64,000 nt of DNA, taken from Taudactylus pleione. Taxonomy: Eukaryota > Chordata > Amphibia > Anura > Myobatrachidae. Below, one piece after another: positions 61,496 to 64,000 of this stretch; within the stretch, counting starts at the first letter, position 1; the number at the start of each line of letters is the position of its first letter. Location of the stretch: assembly GCA_031769625.1 (NCBI GenBank), contig JAUIMM010000135.1, positions 8,545,501 through 8,609,500 on the forward strand, read 5' to 3'. The translations under genes were made by a program, and so were the position numbers. The notes below the pieces were generated by a model, which was not told where the DNA came from, did no database searches, and saw nothing but the letters and a program-made list of their open reading frames with translations.

Positions 61496-64000
61496 TTCTA
61501 ACATACATTATAACAATCTAATATACATTCTAACATCCATTATAACATTCTAACATACATTATAACATTCTAATATACATTCTAACATCCATTATAACAT
61601 TCTAACATCCATAATAACATTCTAACATTCTAATATACATTCTAACATCCATTATAACATTCTAACATACATTCTTACATTCTAATATACATTCTAACAT
61701 CCATTATAACATTTTAACATACATTATAACTTTCTAATATACATTCTAACATCCAATATAACATTCTAACATCCATAATAACATTCTAACATACATTCTA
61801 ACATTCCAATATACATTCTAACATCCATTATAACATTCTAACATACATTATAACATTCTAATATACATTCTAACATCATTTATAACATTCTAACGTACAT
61901 TATTACAATCGAATATACATTCTAACATCCATTATAACAATCGAATATACATTCTAACATCCATTATAACATTCTAACATACATTATAACATTCTAATAT
62001 ACATTCTAACATCCATTATAACATTTTAACATACATTATAACATTCTAATATACACTCTAACATCCATTTTAACATTTTACCATACATTATAACTTTCAA
62101 ATATACATTCTAACATCCAATATAACATTCTAACATCCATAATAACATTCAAACATACATTCTAACATTCCAATATACATTCTAACATCCATTATAACAT
62201 TCTATCATACATTATAACATTCTAACATACATTCTAACATTCCAATATACATTCTAACATCCATTATAACATTCTAACATACATTCTAACATTCTAATAT
62301 ACATTCTAACATCCATAATAACATTCGAACATACATGTTAACATACTAACATACATTCTAACATTCTAATATACATTCTAACATCCATTATAACATTCTA
62401 ACATCCATTCTAACATTCTAATATACTTTCTAACATCAATTATAACATTCTAACATCCATTTTAATATTCTAATATACATTCTAACATCCATTATAATAT
62501 TCTAACATCCATTATAACATTCTAACATCCAATATAACATTCTAATATACATTCTAATATGCATTCTAACATACATTATAACATTCTAATATACATTATA
62601 GCATCCATTCTAACATTCTAACATCCATTCTAACATTCTAATATACATTATAACATCCAATATAACATTCTAACATGCATTACAACATTCTAATATACAT
62701 TCTAATATCCATTATAACATTCGAACATACAATATAACATTCGAACATACATTATAACAATCTAATATGCATTACAACATCCATTATAACATTCTAACAT
62801 ACATTATAACATTCTAATATACATTCTAATATCCATTCTAACATTCTAACATACATTATAACATTCTAATATACATTCTAACATCCATTATAACATATAC
62901 CATACATTATAAAAATCTAATATACATTCTAACATCCATTATAACATTCTAACATACATTATAACATTCTAATATACATTCTAATATCCATTATAATATT
63001 CTAACATACATTATAACATTCTAATATACATTTTAACTTCCATTATAACATATACCATACATTATAACAATCTAATATACATTCTAACATACATTATAAC
63101 ATTTTAACATACATTTTAACATTCTAATATACATTCTAACATCCATTATAACATTCTATCATACATTATAACATTCTAGTATACATTATAACATCTCTTA
63201 TAACATTATAACATACATTCTAACATTCTCATATACATTCTAACATCCATAATAACATTCTAACATACATTCTAACATTCTAACATCCATTGTAACACTC
63301 TAACATACATTCTAACATTCTAATATACATTCTAACATTCTAATATACATTTTAACATACATTATAACATTCTAATATACATCCTAATATCCATTATAAC
63401 ATAATAACATACATTATAAATTTCTAATATACATTCTAACATCAATTATAACATTTTATCATACATTATAACAATCCAATATACATTCCAACATCCATTA
63501 TAACATTCTAACATACATTATAACAATCAAAAATACATTCTAACATCCATTATAACATTCTAACATACATAATAACATTCTAACATACATTCTAACATTC
63601 TAATATACATTCTAACATCCATAATAACATTCTAACATACATGCTAACATTCTTCTCTACATTCTAACATTCTAATATACATTCTAACATCCATTATAAC
63701 ATTCTAACATCCATTCTAACATTCTAATATACATTCTAACATCAATTATAACATTCTAACATCCATTTTAATATTCTAATATACTTTCTAACATCCATTA
63801 TAATATTCTAACATCCATTATAACATTCTAACATCCATTATAACATTCTAATATACATTCTAACATGCATTCTCACATACTTTGTAACATTCTATTATAC
63901 ATTATAGCATCCATTATAACATTCTAACATCCATTCTAACATTCTAACATACATTATAACAATCTAATATACATTCTAACATCCATTATAACATTCTAAC
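61496..64000 (+). repeat. 3126-bp tandem duplication, right copy (cut by window end)
   Basis: This is the right partner of 58375-61495. About 2.5 kb of it is visible and the copy continues beyond the window. No clear substitution from the left copy was noticed on reading the part I compared, which included the module A core. Confidence 0.88.
62676..63911 (+). repeat. Module A, copy 8
   Basis: tgcattac (62676) to tcttctctac (63651) is 975 bp. All private variants of copy 7 recur at +3126 bp. Confidence 0.88.

Larger units (their letters stand above)
1..64000 (+). repeat. Uninterrupted AT-rich tetranucleotide-lattice satellite array
   Basis: The full window is a single tandem-repeat array continuing past both edges. 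It reads as four-base words of two classes, X (mostly ACAT, CCAT, ATAT) and Y (mostly TCTA, TATA), joined as 8-bp XY and 12-bp XXY blocks. The most frequent higher-order unit is 52 bp (X Y X X Y X Y X X Y X X Y). The + strand is almost G-free, and this polarity never flips, so every unit has the same orientation. No long ORF is possible. Each block starts with TAA on the + strand, and the mix of 8- and 12-bp spacings puts a stop in every frame within about 50 bp. The minus strand carries TAG or TAA just as densely. There is no mobile-element insertion, poly-A tail or unique DNA. A heterochromatic location is inference. Confidence 0.97.

Noticed and set aside
1..64000. Possible protein-coding regions on either strand
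   Set aside because: TAA or TAG occurs at nearly every 8-12 bp block, and mixed 8/12 spacing moves the stops through all frames. Only very short open stretches exist and none has coding character.
1..64000. CRISPR-like array of repeats and spacers
   Set aside because: There is no constant repeat alternating with unique spacers. The interspersed segments are variants of the same words, and no cas genes are present.
1..64000. Degenerate telomeric repeat, because the minus strand is C-free and rich in TTAG
   Set aside because: The minus-strand words read TTAGAATG and TTATAATG. No TTAGGG, TTAGG or TTTAGGG run occurs, and unit lengths (8/12/52 bp) do not fit telomere repeats.
1..64000. Human-type satellite II/III (CATTC repeats)
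   Set aside because: CATTC appears inside acattcta, but not as a five-base tandem. The period is built on four-base words, and G is absent from the strand.
1..64000. CENP-B box or other known centromere protein motif
   Set aside because: The CENP-B box needs CG-containing elements (TTCG...CGGG). No CGGG or similar string was seen, so a centromeric role cannot be supported from motifs.
1..64000. TATA boxes and promoter-like strings
   Set aside because: TATA and TATAAC are part of the repeat fabric and occur every few tens of bases, so no individual site is distinguishable as a promoter.

Overview
The whole window is one uninterrupted, AT-rich satellite DNA array. I found no gene, RNA gene, transposon, CRISPR array or unique-sequence island anywhere in the 64 kb. 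Such an array points to nuclear heterochromatin of a eukaryote (centromeric, pericentromeric, subtelomeric or interstitial). The sequence does not identify the taxon, and nothing in it is prokaryotic or viral.

Basic fabric. The array is built almost entirely from four-base words, in two classes. Class X is mainly ACAT, CCAT and ATAT. Class Y is mainly TCTA and TATA, with TTTA, TGTA and AATA variants. The words join as XY (8 bp) and XXY (12 bp). The commonest larger unit is 52 bp, in the order XY-XXY-XY-XXY-XXY. It has 13 words, of which five are Y, so the mean Y-to-Y distance is 10.4 bp, one turn of B-DNA. The consensus + strand has roughly 42% A, 37% T, 21% C and no G. The few G residues are derived variants that recur as fixed marker words. 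The + strand stays G-poor from base 1 to base 64000, so all units are head-to-tail and no segment is inverted.

Mosaic layout. Three recurring modules can be followed by rare words. Module A runs from tgcattac to tcttctctac, exactly 975 bp apart in five complete copies and 974 bp in a sixth. Copies lie near 0-1.0 (partial), 7.5-8.7, 25.0-26.3, 32.3-33.5, 42.6-43.8, 46.9-47.7 (partial), 59.6-60.8 and 62.7-63.9 kb. Module B carries acgtacattattac and most of the tcga words, and fills about 9.5-15.6, 18.9-21.7, 37.4-41.2 and 51.5-59.1 kb, with a short copy at 61.9 kb. Module C runs from aagttcc to cctttttaac, exactly 377 bp apart in five copies, near 2.3, 28.7, 34.9, 45.2 and 49.0 kb, with a truncated copy at 61.4 kb.

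History. Layered over the modules are many near-identical segmental duplications, with offsets of 352, 540, 560, 1295, 1328, 1364, 1402, 1490, 3126, 3748, 4604/4624, 6037, 7210 and 24820 bp. Several are nested, and some occur in only one copy of a larger duplication, which gives a relative order of events. Differences between copies are mostly gains or losses of whole word blocks (8, 20, 32, 52 or 124 bp), as expected from unequal exchange or slippage in register. Offsets come from marker-word positions read by eye. Duplication boundaries are good to a few tens of bases. Copy identity was judged by reading, not by alignment.
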